In this document: piece after piece, positions 7,991-17,428 of the stretch
Position numbering within the stretch: position 1 is the stretch's first letter
Layout: each line of letters starts with the position of its first letter
Source: Clostridium sp.
GTDB taxonomy: Bacteria > Bacillota > Clostridia > Clostridiales > Clostridiaceae
Reading direction: 5' to 3'
NCBI RefSeq assembly: GCF_016650035.1
Contig: NZ_JAENWM010000022.1
Span: forward strand, 1 to 45,153
DNA: 45,153 nucleotides
Notes under the pieces: model-generated
Seen by the model: only the letters and a program-made list of their open reading frames with translations
What the model was told of the DNA's origin: nothing
Database searches by the model: none
Program-made: the position numbers and the translations under genes

Positions 7991-10096
7991 CTAAAAATAT
8001 ATATCCGAAAACTCAATATTAATTTTTTCAATATTGCTGTTAGCATTGAATTTAGAATTAAAATATTTATCTTTGCTCGCTTGTAGCTGTTTTATAGGAA
8101 GTTCAAAGCTAAATTTACTCCCTTTATTAACCTCGCTTTCTAAAAATATTTTACCTCCGTGCATTTCTACTAACTCTTTAACTAAGGATAATCCTATACC
8201 ACTACCTTCTCTATTCCTCGTAAGGGACTTGTCAACTTGAATAAATCTATCAAAAATACATGATTGCTTTTCTTTTGGTATTCCAATACCTGTGTCCCTA
8301 ACACATACAACAATATTATCACTTCTCTCAAATATATTTACTAAAATATCCCCACCTAGATTTGTGAATTTTATTGCATTCGAAATAAGATTTAACATTA
8401 TTCTTTCTATTTTGTCTTTATCACAAGCTATTATTTTTTCTTCGATTTCTGTATCAAATATAAGCGATATACCTTTATTCTCAACATATTCTGCTACAGA
8501 TAAAGTTATTTCCTCTATAACACTAACAATATTACAATTATTTAAATGAATTTCAAAATATCCTGCATCTATTTTCGTTACATCTATTAAGTTGTCAATA
8601 AGTCTTACTAGTCTATAACAGTTCTGTTTCATAGTTTTTAAATATTTCTTACTTTTTTCATCTTTTTCCTTGAATAGCTCATCAAATTTTAGGTTCATAA
8701 GTTGGAGTGCTCCTAAAATAACATTGATGGGCGTCCTTAATTCATGAGATATATTCGCAAAAAAATCCGTCCTAAGTTTATCGTATTCTATGGCTTGGTT
8801 TAGTAATCTTGTCTTTTCCTTATTTTCTTTCATAACTTTCTCAGCTTCAATGCGTTCAGTAATATCTCGTGCTGATAATAATAATTCTTTAACTTTATTA
8901 TTATCATCTAACAATTTATTACCACAAAACTCTAACCATACAATACTTCCATTTGAATGCAAACATCTACATTGGAATTTTTGAGTTGTAGTTGAAGCAA
9001 TTATTTTTTTTAATTCCCTTAATACAATCTCCTTATCATCTTGGTAAATATAATCAAAAATCAGCTTTCCATTGCCAACCCCTGCGTCATAACCAAGTAT
9101 CTCCTTTTGAGCAGCTGTATTATATTTAATTCTGCCACTAGTATCTGTTTTTATGATCATATCAGAAGAGTTTTCGGTTATCTCTCTTAATAGTGCTTCA
9201 TTCTCCCGTATAGATCTCTCCATTTTTTTTCTTTTATTTATGTTACGAGTTACTACTAAAACTGCTGATTTACCTTTAAACTGAAAAGGAGAGGTCCCAA
9301 CTTCTACCTCTGTAATTATACCTTCATTCGAAAGAAATTTTTCTTCCATAAACGTTGTAACTATTCCCCCTTCACATATTTTGTTTATTCTACTCTTCGC
9401 AATATTAATATACTCAGGATGAACAAAATCCATAACATTTCTTCCAATTATGCCCTTGGGATTTTTAATATCAAACATTCTTTCAGCCATAGGATTAGCT
9501 AATACTATTTTGCCATCACTATGCACAAATATAGCATCTGGGGATAACTCAAAAAACCTCTTATATCCTTCCTCACTTTCTCTTAATTCACATTTCATTT
9601 TCTGAATTTTAATATCCTCTATACATACTCTTTCCATAACAGCAGCAGCCTGAATACAAATTAGCTTAAGCATTTTCAGCTCCATATGACTATAGTGAGA
9701 TTTTTTATCTATGTATAAAATTCCTATTAACTCTTCATTGAAAATTAACGGATGAAAAATTTCAAATCCTTCGCTATCATTATTAATTATTTTTTCTTCC
9801 CTGCACACACAGATTTGTTCTATACTGACTCTAAATGTATTAGAGGTCTCTCTAATATTATCTTTATTATAAAAAATCACTTCACTACATTTCTCTTTCC
9901 ATTCTGCTACCACTTCAAAGTTTTTAAATACAGCTTCTATAATTAGTATTTTTTTTGCTTTTAAATAACTATCTACTATTTTAATTAGCTCCCTATACAA
10001 AGCATTTCTATCATTTTTAAATAATAAACTCTTTGATAACTCAATAATTTTATCAATATCTATTTCTTGTACTACCTTAATATCATGTTCACTCAT
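7991..10096 (-). CDS. orphan GAF-PAS-PAS sensor histidine kinase
   Basis: This 701-residue kinase has no transmembrane segment, so it is probably cytosolic. A GAF-like domain spans about 15-160, PAS domains about 170-290 (FFELSPDAIFVHSDGKIV) and 300-420 (ITENSSDMIIKTDTSGRI), and HisKA carries the phospho-acceptor in SHELRTP (His451). HATPase_c follows, with the N box NLISNAIKFTN, DTGIGIPKE and GSGIGLSLVKELVE. After the kinase core there is a tail of about 40 residues ending IEFSDIYF, shared with the kinase at 28765-32169. No response regulator is adjacent. In clostridia such orphan kinases often act on Spo0A or other distant partners; here that is only a possibility. The start ATG follows AAGGGGGATT. 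The protein is complete. Confidence 0.9.
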   Translation of the reverse strand: MSEHDIKVVQEIDIDKIIELSKSLLFKNDRNALYRELIKIVDSYLKAKKILIIEAVFKNFEVVAEWKEKCSEVIFYNKDNIRETSNTFRVSIEQICVCREEKIINNDSEGFEIFHPLIFNEELIGILYIDKKSHYSHMELKMLKLICIQAAAVMERVCIEDIKIQKMKCELRESEEGYKRFFELSPDAIFVHSDGKIVLANPMAERMFDIKNPKGIIGRNVMDFVHPEYINIAKSRINKICEGGIVTTFMEEKFLSNEGIITEVEVGTSPFQFKGKSAVLVVTRNINKRKKMERSIRENEALLREITENSSDMIIKTDTSGRIKYNTAAQKEILGYDAGVGNGKLIFDYIYQDDKEIVLRELKKIIASTTTQKFQCRCLHSNGSIVWLEFCGNKLLDDNNKVKELLLSARDITERIEAEKVMKENKEKTRLLNQAIEYDKLRTDFFANISHELRTPINVILGALQLMNLKFDELFKEKDEKSKKYLKTMKQNCYRLVRLIDNLIDVTKIDAGYFEIHLNNCNIVSVIEEITLSVAEYVENKGISLIFDTEIEEKIIACDKDKIERIMLNLISNAIKFTNLGGDILVNIFERSDNIVVCVRDTGIGIPKEKQSCIFDRFIQVDKSLTRNREGSGIGLSLVKELVEMHGGKIFLESEVNKGSKFSFELPIKQLQASKDKYFNSKFNANSNIEKINIEFSDIYF

Positions 10097-10194
10097 CTTA
10101 ATCCCCCTTCGTAAATCAATTGAAACGTTGTTGATCTTTAAAACTTTTACAAATACTATATTCTACAAAATATGGCATATACCTCTTTTTTGTG

Positions 10195-10218
10195 GTGCCA
10201 CCCACGTGGCAAGTGGCA
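10195..10218 (+). repeat. 24-bp intergenic element, copy 2
   Basis: All 24 bases match copy 1. With the copy at 23909 it also shares the flanks: GTG before and TCTT after. It lies in the divergent region between the kinase (start at 10096, 99 bases away) and the AlaX-like gene. The rest of 10097-10409 holds no ORF or other clear structure. Confidence 0.85.
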
Positions 10219-10409
10219 TCTTGCAAATATTTACTTACACCTTCTGATTCGAATTATTTCACCTACCTGATTTTTCTTATTTTAAAAGCAATGTTCCACA
10301 ATTGTTAAACCTGTATACTTATAATGATTTTTATATTTATCAGTAATTTTTTTATGGTACAATATATAAAACAGTGAAATATATTATAGTATATAGGAGA
10401 TGCTTGAAT

Positions 10410-11630
10410 TTGGAAAAATTATGTTATGAAAATCCCTATCAAAAGGAATTTACAGCTGAAGTCATAAATGTAATTCAAAAGGAAAAGGAGTATCATGTTG
10501 AACTGGATAAAACTTATTTTTACCCAGAAGGTGGTGGCCAGCCAAGTGATACCGGATATATAAATGGTATCGCAGTCACCTATGTATATGAAAAAAACGA
10601 AAAAATATATCATGTTGTAGGAGTAAATCCTTTGAAAATTCATAAAGTTAAATGTAGCATAGACTTTGAAAAAAGGTATGATTATATGAAGCAACACCTG
10701 GGTCAGCATATACTTTCTGCTTGTATTTCTAATTTATTCAATGCAGTTACCATTGGTTTTCACCTTGGCAAGGATTCCGCAACAATTGATATTGATAAAA
10801 CTATTGGAAGTAGCCAACTTAAAGAATGCGAAGAAATGGCCAATAAAATAATTTTAGAGAATATTAATATAGAAGTACTTTATCCAACCAGTTCTGAGCT
10901 TAAAAAATTATCATTAAAAAAAATTCCAGTTAAAGCATTCGAGAAAATTAGAATAGTTAAAATATCTGATATAGATGTGAATCCTTGCTGTGGTCTACAT
11001 CCGAGTTCTACTATTGAGGTGCAATTAATTAAGGTTACTAAATTTGAAAAATATAAGAATGGCTTAAGAATTGAGTTTATGTGTGGGGGAAGGGCAATTT
11101 CTGATTATGCATCAAAACATGAAGCTATAGAGAAAATGTCTAAACTTTTATCTTGTAATAATGCTACTGTTTTATCCGAAGTGCAAAGACTTTCAGGTGA
11201 GCTAAATAAGGCACTAACTGAAAAAAGAGCATTAAAGGCTGAAGTTGCTGAGTATGAAGTTCAAAATATGTTAGCATCGGCCCCTAAAATAGGAGATATT
11301 AAGGTTCTTAAGGGAATTTATGATAATGTTGATTTAAAATACACTAATATGCTGGCAACAAAATTAGTTACCACTCCAAATGTTATAGCTTTATTTGGTG
11401 TAAAATCCGCGGACAAAGCAAATATATTATTCATGTGCTCAAAAGATTTAAATATTATCAGTATGAATGACCTTCTAAAGGATGCCATAACCCTTATAGA
11501 TGGTAAAGGTGGTGGAAGTGCATTCTCCGCGCAAGGCGGTGGAAAGAATAATAACAATTTAGATTCCGCGCTAGATTATGCTCATAACAAGATTAAAGAA
11601 CACATAATTTCTAGTTCAAGAATTAAATAG
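10410..11630 (+). CDS. alanyl-tRNA editing protein, AlaX-L type with DHHA1 domain
   Basis: The free-standing editing enzyme hydrolyses mischarged Ser- or Gly-tRNA(Ala). From the chosen start it is 406 residues. It has an N-terminal barrel with YFYPEGGGQPSDTG, the zinc site HLGQH (His96, His100) and CCGLH (Cys193, His197), a coiled linker around 250-285, and a C-terminal DHHA1 domain with GKGGGSAFSAQGGG. The frame is open back to a GTG at 10374, but TATAGGAGATG lies at about 10394-10404, and the TTG at 10410 (giving LEKLCYENPY, typical of the family start) fits its spacing. A second TTG at 10404 is close to the site. It is a single gene with a strong hairpin terminator. Confidence 0.88.
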   Translation: MEKLCYENPYQKEFTAEVINVIQKEKEYHVELDKTYFYPEGGGQPSDTGYINGIAVTYVYEKNEKIYHVVGVNPLKIHKVKCSIDFEKRYDYMKQHLGQHILSACISNLFNAVTIGFHLGKDSATIDIDKTIGSSQLKECEEMANKIILENINIEVLYPTSSELKKLSLKKIPVKAFEKIRIVKISDIDVNPCCGLHPSSTIEVQLIKVTKFEKYKNGLRIEFMCGGRAISDYASKHEAIEKMSKLLSCNNATVLSEVQRLSGELNKALTEKRALKAEVAEYEVQNMLASAPKIGDIKVLKGIYDNVDLKYTNMLATKLVTTPNVIALFGVKSADKANILFMCSKDLNIISMNDLLKDAITLIDGKGGGSAFSAQGGGKNNNNLDSALDYAHNKIKEHIISSSRIK

Positions 11631-11644
11631 GTTATAAGTCACTT

Positions 11645-11686
11645 TAAAGGGGCTATCTCAAAAATCCATTTGAGACAGCCCCTTTA
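11645..11686. terminator. terminator hairpin, convergent genes
   Basis: A GC-rich hairpin (AAAGGGGCT and AGCCCCTTT plus TCTCA/TGAGA inside) lies between the AlaX-like gene and the convergent phosphofructokinase gene. It probably serves both, though T runs are short. Confidence 0.7.
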
Positions 11687-11687
11687 C

Positions 11688-12905
11688 CTATTTATTTAGA
11701 ATTTTTGGTACTTTAGATGCCCTAAGTCTGTGTGCATAATGCATGTCGGATCCTAAAAGTGGCCTAGCGTAATTTAAGAATGCATCAGTTACATTATTGC
11801 ATGCACTATTAATAAAATAATCAGGCATAACCTTTGTCTTGCCTGCTACCATGTCTAATTGAGTAAGTCTATAATCTACTGAATAGTGACCTGTTCTATG
11901 AATAGTAATTGAACCATCAACATTATCCCAAAGTGCAAACTGTGCAGCTTTTTCCCCTACTTCTCTAGCTTCATTTCTATCTACATCTGATACACACCCC
12001 ATAAAACATCTTTGAGAATATCCGAATGTATCCGTTCTAACCCTTCTAATATTTAGATTTTTTCTAATATAGTTACCTAAAAGGTCACCTAGTGCTCCTG
12101 ATCCAGATAATTGTATATTTCCATGTTCATCTTTTTCTACTCTTTCCATAAGACTTGAAATAATTGGTTGACCTTTTTCATCTACAATACCTTCAGATAC
12201 AGCTATTACACATCTTCCATATTTATCATAAACATTTTTAACATCAACCAAAAATTGTTCTATTTTAAAAACTCTTTCAGGCACATATATTAAATGTGGA
12301 CCATCATCTTCGTATTTTTTAGCTAAGGCTGCGGCTGCTGCTAAAAACCCTGCATTCCGTCCCATTACTACCCCTATATATACCCCTGGTAATGCTCTAT
12401 TATCAAGATTGATTCCAATAAATGCATTTGTTATATATTTGGCTGCAGATCCATATCCAGGAGTATGGTCATTAATCATAAGATCATTGTCTATAGTTTT
12501 AGGTATATGAATTGCTCTAAGTTCGTAACTTGCAATTTTAGCTTGCTGATGTACTATTCTAACTGCATCTGATGAATCATTTCCTCCAATATAAAAGAAA
12601 TATCTTATTTCATGAGCTTTAAGCACCCTAAATATTTCCTTACAATATTCTACATCTGGCTTGTCTCTTGTAGATAAAAGTGCTGAGGATGGAGTCATAG
12701 CCACTTGTTCTAAATTATGAGTTGTCTCACGGCTTAAATCATGAAAATTTTCATTAACTATACCATTTACTCCATTTATAGCACCATAAACTTTTGTTAC
12801 CTGTGGAAATTTTCTTGCTTCGAGCACCGCACCAACTAGAGATTGATTAATAACAGCGGTTGGTCCCCCACCTTGCGCAATTAAAACTTTACCTTCAATT
12901 ATCAT
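11688..12905 (-). CDS. pfp: 6-phosphofructokinase family, probably pyrophosphate-dependent
   Basis: The 405-residue enzyme phosphorylates fructose 6-phosphate in glycolysis. The substrate motif PKTIDND (residues 135-141) has Lys after Pro, the residue that marks PPi-dependent enzymes, where ATP-dependent ones carry Gly. The loop IAQGGGPTAVIN is near the N terminus. Other family segments are GYGSAAKY, VMGRNAGFLAAAAALA and GYSQRCFMGCVSDVDR. The phosphoryl-donor loop reads GGNDS (107-111), whereas ATP enzymes have GGDGS and classical PPi enzymes GGDDS, so the first Asp is replaced by Asn. That is unusual but the second Asp is kept. The start follows AAGGGGTG. It is a single gene downstream of the thi operon terminator. 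Confidence 0.85.
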   Translation of the reverse strand: MIIEGKVLIAQGGGPTAVINQSLVGAVLEARKFPQVTKVYGAINGVNGIVNENFHDLSRETTHNLEQVAMTPSSALLSTRDKPDVEYCKEIFRVLKAHEIRYFFYIGGNDSSDAVRIVHQQAKIASYELRAIHIPKTIDNDLMINDHTPGYGSAAKYITNAFIGINLDNRALPGVYIGVVMGRNAGFLAAAAALAKKYEDDGPHLIYVPERVFKIEQFLVDVKNVYDKYGRCVIAVSEGIVDEKGQPIISSLMERVEKDEHGNIQLSGSGALGDLLGNYIRKNLNIRRVRTDTFGYSQRCFMGCVSDVDRNEAREVGEKAAQFALWDNVDGSITIHRTGHYSVDYRLTQLDMVAGKTKVMPDYFINSACNNVTDAFLNYARPLLGSDMHYAHRLRASKVPKILNK

Positions 12906-12966
12906 ATTTCTACACCCCTTATAATTTTAGGATTACTTTACACAATATTATTATATAAACCTAATA

Positions 12967-13002
12967 AAAAAAGCTCAATGTGATTGTTAATCATAGCGAG
13001 CC
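12967..13002 (-). terminator. terminator of the thiamine operon
   Basis: In the minus direction GCTC...TGATT-aac-AATCA...GAGC is followed by seven T (A-run 12967-12973 on the plus strand). It lies about 120 bases after the thiE stop. Confidence 0.7.
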
Positions 13003-13119
13003 TAACATACGTTAATATTTCGTGATACCTTCTGAACAATACCGTAACTATTAACTTTAATTATAATTTAATTTTCCATTAATTACAAGTAATATTAGAA
13101 ATATTCTAAGCATTTGCTT

Positions 13120-13746
13120 TTATAATTTAATTAAAACCCCAAGTTCTTCTGCTGCATTTTTTGCATTTTTTTTCCCAAGGATAGCTGAAACTACTGCTAT
13201 TCCATCAATATTTGCTGTCCTTAATAGCGATACATTCTTTTCGTTAATTCCACCAATAGCAACTACTGGGATATTAGTACCTTCTTTTATTTCTTTTAAG
13301 CACTTTACAGAAACTGCTTTTGCATCATCTTTAGTTGTGGTAGGAAACATAGCTCCAACCCCTACATAATCCGCTCCTTCCCTCTCTGCTTTTTGGGCTT
13401 CTTCTAGTGTAGACGCGGAAACCCCTATTATTTTATTTTTACCCATTATAATTCTAGCAATATCCATTGGCATATCATTTTGACCCAGATGGACTCCAGC
13501 ACAATTTATAGCCTCTGCAATGTCAATTCTGTCATTTATTATTAATGGAATTTTATATTTATCCGTAATGCTTTTAATCTTTACTGCAATGTTATAAAAT
13601 TCTAGTGTTCCTAAGCTCTTTTCTCTAAGCTGAACTAATGTAACTCCACCTTTTATTGATTCCTCAACAGCAGTATATATTTCTGTATCCACGAGTATAT
13701 CTCTATCTGTAACAAGATAAAGGCTGTAATCTATATTATTCTTCAT
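13120..13746 (-). CDS. thiE: thiamine-phosphate synthase
   Basis: This 208-residue TIM-barrel enzyme joins HMP-diphosphate and thiazole phosphate to give thiamine phosphate. Family motifs in order are YLVTDRD, VTLVQLREK (residues 37-45, HMP-PP contacts), IPLIINDRIDIA, GVHLGQNDMP, DYVGVGAMFPTTTK, and VVAIGGINEKN with DGIAVVSAI near the end. Length is typical. It is the last gene of the operon and its start overlaps the end of thiM by 11 bases, with AAAAGGAGC as ribosome binding site, so translation is probably coupled. Confidence 0.95.
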   Translation of the reverse strand: MKNNIDYSLYLVTDRDILVDTEIYTAVEESIKGGVTLVQLREKSLGTLEFYNIAVKIKSITDKYKIPLIINDRIDIAEAINCAGVHLGQNDMPMDIARIIMGKNKIIGVSASTLEEAQKAEREGADYVGVGAMFPTTTKDDAKAVSVKCLKEIKEGTNIPVVAIGGINEKNVSLLRTANIDGIAVVSAILGKKNAKNAAEELGVLIKL

Positions 13747-14572
13747 TTATTTTGCTCCTTTTCATAATATCATCTTCAGATAAATTATAAATAGCATCTA
13801 TTATTTTTACTTTCAATGATCCGGTGCCACCCTTACTTTTATCTAAGCCTTCATAAGCTATTTCTCCTGCTATCCCCATAGAAACAACCCCTGCAAGTGC
13901 TGCTAATAGAGTGTTATCTCCTGCGCCTAAATATGAACCTATAAGTGAAGTGCACATACAACCTGTGCCCGTAACCTTGCACATCATTTTATGTCCATTT
14001 TCTACAGTATAAAGAATTTTCCCATCTGTTATTATATCTATTACCCCAGTTATTGCCACCACAGTATTAAGTTTATTAGCTAAAACAATTGCCATTTCTT
14101 TTTCCATCATAAGTTCATTACTATTATCAGAAACATTCACGCAAGCATCTACGCCTTTTGTTTTCGCTTCAATACCAGAAAGTGTTTTTATTTCAGATAA
14201 ATTTCCTCTAATAACCGCGAGTTTTACTTCGCCTATAATTCTTTTAGCAGTATCTGTTCTATACGATGTGGCCCCTGCTCCGACTGGATCTAAGATAACA
14301 GGGATATTTAATTCATTTGCCCTTTTCCCTGCAGTAATCATAGATTTTATGCTTGTAGCGTTTAATGTCCCAATATTTATAACAAGTGCCGAGGCTAGTT
14401 CTACCATATCGCAAACTTCATTAATATCTTCCGCCATAACAGGCGAACCCCCTATAGCAAGTGTAATATTAGCACAATCATTAACCGTAACATAATTTGT
14501 TATATGATGTACTAAGGGGTTTTTTAACTTTACATTATTTAATAATTCTATGATTTTCTTATTAGTTTCCAT
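13736..14572 (-). CDS. thiM: hydroxyethylthiazole kinase
   Basis: The 278-residue ribokinase-like enzyme phosphorylates 4-methyl-5-(2-hydroxyethyl)thiazole for salvage. It shows PLVHHITNYVTVNDCAN near residue 20, GGSPVMAEDINE, VILDPVGAGATSYR, and the anion hole with catalytic cysteine in VTGTGCMCTSLIG. The start ATG at 14572 has GGAGGGTGA upstream and overlaps the end of cytX by 25 bases. No biosynthetic thiazole genes are nearby, so this operon salvages rather than makes the thiazole. Confidence 0.95.
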   Translation of the reverse strand: METNKKIIELLNNVKLKNPLVHHITNYVTVNDCANITLAIGGSPVMAEDINEVCDMVELASALVINIGTLNATSIKSMITAGKRANELNIPVILDPVGAGATSYRTDTAKRIIGEVKLAVIRGNLSEIKTLSGIEAKTKGVDACVNVSDNSNELMMEKEMAIVLANKLNTVVAITGVIDIITDGKILYTVENGHKMMCKVTGTGCMCTSLIGSYLGAGDNTLLAALAGVVSMGIAGEIAYEGLDKSKGGTGSLKVKIIDAIYNLSEDDIMKRSKINEE

Positions 14573-15765
14573 TTAGACGTCACCCTCCAACTTATTGTAT
14601 ATATAAACCCTGTAATAATCATAACTGGTACTGTAGCTCCAAGTATTAAATCCATTTTTATAAAGCTATAATAAGTTACTATCCCTATAATCCATACAAT
14701 AACTGCACCAAAGTTTACAAGTACACTAGAATTAAGCATTGTATTTTTCTTAATTATAAAATAATCAGTAATTAAAATTGCAAATAATGGTGCAAATACT
14801 GAACCTATAGCATATAAAAAGCTCTGATAATTTTCTATAGGAAGTATTATTGCAGCTAAAGTTCCAATAACGGTCATAATAATCCCAACTCTTTTTTCAC
14901 TGAACTTTGGCATAATATTTAAAAAGGAGACTCCCGCTGAATACACATCTAAAAATGTAGTAGTTACCGTGGAAAGTATTACTATTCCTAGAGCTGTAAT
15001 TCCTAAATTTGCAGCAAGCATCATAGCTGATGGTTCTGCATTATTAGAAACTATAGCAGCCCCGAGTCCTATAATATACATCCATGAACTGCCTAAAAAA
15101 TAACCTATAAAGCTTCCATAAGCTCCACCTTTTTCGCTTTTAGCAAATCTAGTATAGTCTGCAATTAAAGGTAGCCAAGAAAGAGGCATAATTATACTCA
15201 GCTCCAATGCTCCTCCAAACGACATACCATCACCGATTGCTTTTGCTAATAATGTTTTGTCCCTTAAAATAATTGTCCCTAAAACCAAAGTAAGTATAAA
15301 AAGCAAAGATACTGCTGTAATATTTAATTTTTTCATACCTGCCTTTCCAAAATAAAGCCACAACATTGTAAGTATTCCTATAAACACAATACATACTAAA
15401 ACATTGTTAAAACTCCATAAACTTTGAGTTATTGTGTTTACAGAACTAGCAGCAGATTGTATCATAACGGCTGTCCAACCAATTAGCTGAAGTATATTTA
15501 ATATTGAAAATAAATAAGAACCGTATACTCCAAAAGAAATACTTGTGGATGTTATGGATGGTACCTTTTCTCTAGTACCAATAATCCCCCCTAGTATCAA
15601 TATTCCTGTGCCAATTAGGTGACCGAGTAAAATCACTATTAATCCTATTTTAAATCCTAAGGGTGCAATTAGCCCCCCCGTCATAATTTCTGCAATGGAT
15701 ACCGCTGCTCCAAACCATAAAAATACAAAGGTCCAAAAACCTAGCTTTTCATTATCTTTAATCAT
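14548..15765 (-). CDS. cytX: hydroxymethylpyrimidine permease, NCS1 family
   Basis: This membrane protein has about 405 residues and some 12 hydrophobic segments. It is similar to the nucleobase:cation symporter-1 family and to the CytX transporters found in TPP-riboswitch operons, which import HMP or its precursors. The segments FWTFVFLWFGAAVSIAEIMTGG, MPLSWLPLIADYTRFAKS and TTTFLDVYSAGVSFLN are typical of NCS1. The frame extends 21 codons further upstream inside thiD, but the ATG at 15763-15765 (MIKDNEKLGFW) has AAAGCAGGGA before it and overlaps the thiD stop by only 8 bases, so it is the better start. Function follows from the operon context. Confidence 0.88.
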   Translation of the reverse strand: MIKDNEKLGFWTFVFLWFGAAVSIAEIMTGGLIAPLGFKIGLIVILLGHLIGTGILILGGIIGTREKVPSITSTSISFGVYGSYLFSILNILQLIGWTAVMIQSAASSVNTITQSLWSFNNVLVCIVFIGILTMLWLYFGKAGMKKLNITAVSLLFILTLVLGTIILRDKTLLAKAIGDGMSFGGALELSIIMPLSWLPLIADYTRFAKSEKGGAYGSFIGYFLGSSWMYIIGLGAAIVSNNAEPSAMMLAANLGITALGIVILSTVTTTFLDVYSAGVSFLNIMPKFSEKRVGIIMTVIGTLAAIILPIENYQSFLYAIGSVFAPLFAILITDYFIIKKNTMLNSSVLVNFGAVIVWIIGIVTYYSFIKMDLILGATVPVMIITGFIYTISWRVTSKWKLIRKS

Positions 15766-16582
15766 TTGATATCCCTGCTTTCTTATATAATTCATAGAAG
15801 TGATTGGTAGGTCCAACTCCGTGCCCAATGTCCAATGAATGCTTTATTGCAATTGTTATATACTGCTTTGCATTTTTTATTGCATCCTTCATACTGAAAC
15901 CAAGTGCCAAGTTTGCAGCTATGGCCGAAGATAGAGTACATCCCGTTCCATGAGTGTTTTTTGTATGTATTCTTTCTGAAGAAAAATGTGTAATTAAATC
16001 TCCGTCATAAAACACATCTATTGCATCGCCCGTCATATGTCCGCCCTTTAAAAGCACATTTTTACATCCTAGCTTGTACATTTCTTTTGCTGCACTTTCC
16101 ATATGCTCCACTGTTTCAATGCTAACAATATTAGAATTCACTTCGCTTAGAATTTCCTCAGCCTCTGGTACGTTTGGTGTAATAAGCGATGCTAGCGGAA
16201 TTATTTTTTTAATCAGCGCTGATTTTGACTCTGGTTTAAGTAGCGAACAACCACTTTTTGAAATCATTACAGGATCGAGTACTATAATACTCGGCTTGTA
16301 TAGTTTTAATTTCTCACTTATTGCATCAATAGTTGAAATGCTAGATACCATACCAATTTTAACTGCATCTACAACTATATCTGTAAAAATAGCATCAATT
16401 TGTTCCTTAATAATTACGTCGTCTAAGTCTCGAACTGCAAAAACCCCCATGGTATTCTGTGCTGTTATGGCTGTAATAACACTCATTCCATAAACTCCAT
16501 TTGCACTAAAACTTTTTAAATCTGCTTGTATGCCTGCTCCTCCACAGCTGTCAGAACCCGCTATAGTTAAAACTTTTTTCAT
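15758..16582 (-). CDS. thiD: HMP / HMP-phosphate kinase
   Basis: The 274-residue ribokinase-fold enzyme phosphorylates hydroxymethylpyrimidine twice to HMP-diphosphate. It carries TIAGSDSCGGAGIQADLKSF at the N terminus, GVYGMSVITAITAQNT, the segment VDAVKIGMVSS, VLDPVMISKSG, TPNVPEAEEI, and HTKNTHGTGCTLSSAIAANLA with the anion hole and catalytic Cys. The start follows CAGGAGGAATAAC. Second gene of the operon. Confidence 0.95.
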   Translation of the reverse strand: MKKVLTIAGSDSCGGAGIQADLKSFSANGVYGMSVITAITAQNTMGVFAVRDLDDVIIKEQIDAIFTDIVVDAVKIGMVSSISTIDAISEKLKLYKPSIIVLDPVMISKSGCSLLKPESKSALIKKIIPLASLITPNVPEAEEILSEVNSNIVSIETVEHMESAAKEMYKLGCKNVLLKGGHMTGDAIDVFYDGDLITHFSSERIHTKNTHGTGCTLSSAIAANLALGFSMKDAIKNAKQYITIAIKHSLDIGHGVGPTNHFYELYKKAGISND

Positions 16583-16612
16583 TTGTTATTCCTCCTGTTT
16601 TTTATCTTTTTC

Positions 16613-17107
16613 TTAAGCTTCTTTATTTACATTAGTTATTTTATTGAAATCTAAGACCCTTAAAATAAAAAATGCTATTATACTTCCTCCAATGGTGCTT
16701 ATTAAAAATGGTGTTACAAAGAACAATGCACCAATTTTTTTTCCCATTATAAAGTTAGCTATTGGGAATGCTAATAGTCCTCCTAAAATTCCGGTTCCAA
16801 ATATTTCCCCTACTACAGCTAATAAATTATTTTTACTTTTCCTATATAAAATCCCAGCTAAAAGTGCTCCAATCATGCTTCCTGGAAAGGCTAAAAGAGA
16901 ACCTGTTCCTAATATATTTCTAAGTAGAGATATACAAAAGGCTATAGCCACCGCATAGCCTGGCCCTAAAATTACTGCTGATAAAACATTAATTGTATGT
17001 TGTATCGGAAAACATTTTGATACTCCTACTGGTATAAAAATAATATTACCTGCTATTACCCCTATAGCTATTAGAAGTGATGAGATAGTTATTTTTTTAG
17101 TCTTCAT
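16613..17107 (-). CDS. thiW: ThiW energy-coupling-factor substrate component (thiazole uptake)
   Basis: This 164-residue protein of about five or six hydrophobic helices starts MKTKKITISSLLIAIGVIAG. It carries the ThiW-like segments IPVGVSKCFPIQHTINVLSAVILGPGY and FPGSMIGALLAGILYR. ThiW is the S component of an ECF transporter, thought to bind the thiazole moiety; the shared EcfA/EcfT module would be encoded elsewhere. It is the first gene after the TPP riboswitch, which fits thiazole import feeding ThiM. The start follows AGGAGAAATACTG. Confidence 0.92.
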   Translation of the reverse strand: MKTKKITISSLLIAIGVIAGNIIFIPVGVSKCFPIQHTINVLSAVILGPGYAVAIAFCISLLRNILGTGSLLAFPGSMIGALLAGILYRKSKNNLLAVVGEIFGTGILGGLLAFPIANFIMGKKIGALFFVTPFLISTIGGSIIAFFILRVLDFNKITNVNKEA

Positions 17108-17193
17108 CAGTATTTCTCCTTTCTTTTATAAAATTAAAAAGAACAAATTGAAAGTAACCTTTGTATAGTGTTATTTATTAGAATTTTAAAAAC

Positions 17194-17224
17194 AAAAAAA
17201 CACAAATCCCTAGGATTTGTGTTT
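17194..17224 (-). terminator. intrinsic terminator of the TPP riboswitch
   Basis: In the minus direction AAACACAAATCC-tag-GGATTTGTGTTT is followed by a T run (A-run 17194-17200). It sits about 50 bases downstream of the aptamer and before thiW, as expected for riboswitch control by premature termination. Confidence 0.85.
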
Positions 17225-17270
17225 ATATTACCATGTTATATAAAAATTCATATAGCTATAATACATCAGT

Positions 17271-17367
17271 AAACAACTTCCTACGCTGGCATTATCCAGT
17301 TCAGGTTATTAGGGTCAAAGAATTACAGTTCTTGCTCTCAGTTGGCTTATCCAACTCCCCTGTGTTT
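17271..17367 (-). promoter_or_regulatory. TPP riboswitch (THI element) aptamer
   Basis: In the minus direction the conserved parts occur in order: CAGGGGAGTTGG, CTGAGAG, ACCCTAATAACCTGAACTGG, ATAATGCCAGCGTAGGAAG. These are the pyrimidine-sensing and pyrophosphate-sensing arms. P1 is closed by AAACA (17363-17367) with TGTTT (complement of 17271-17275). High thiamine diphosphate should favour the downstream terminator and stop expression of thiW-thiD-cytX-thiM-thiE. Confidence 0.95.
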
Positions 17368-17428
17368 GACTATTCACTTTTAATTTCATAATTCTATAAT
17401 ACCATAATGGATAATTATATACAAATTA

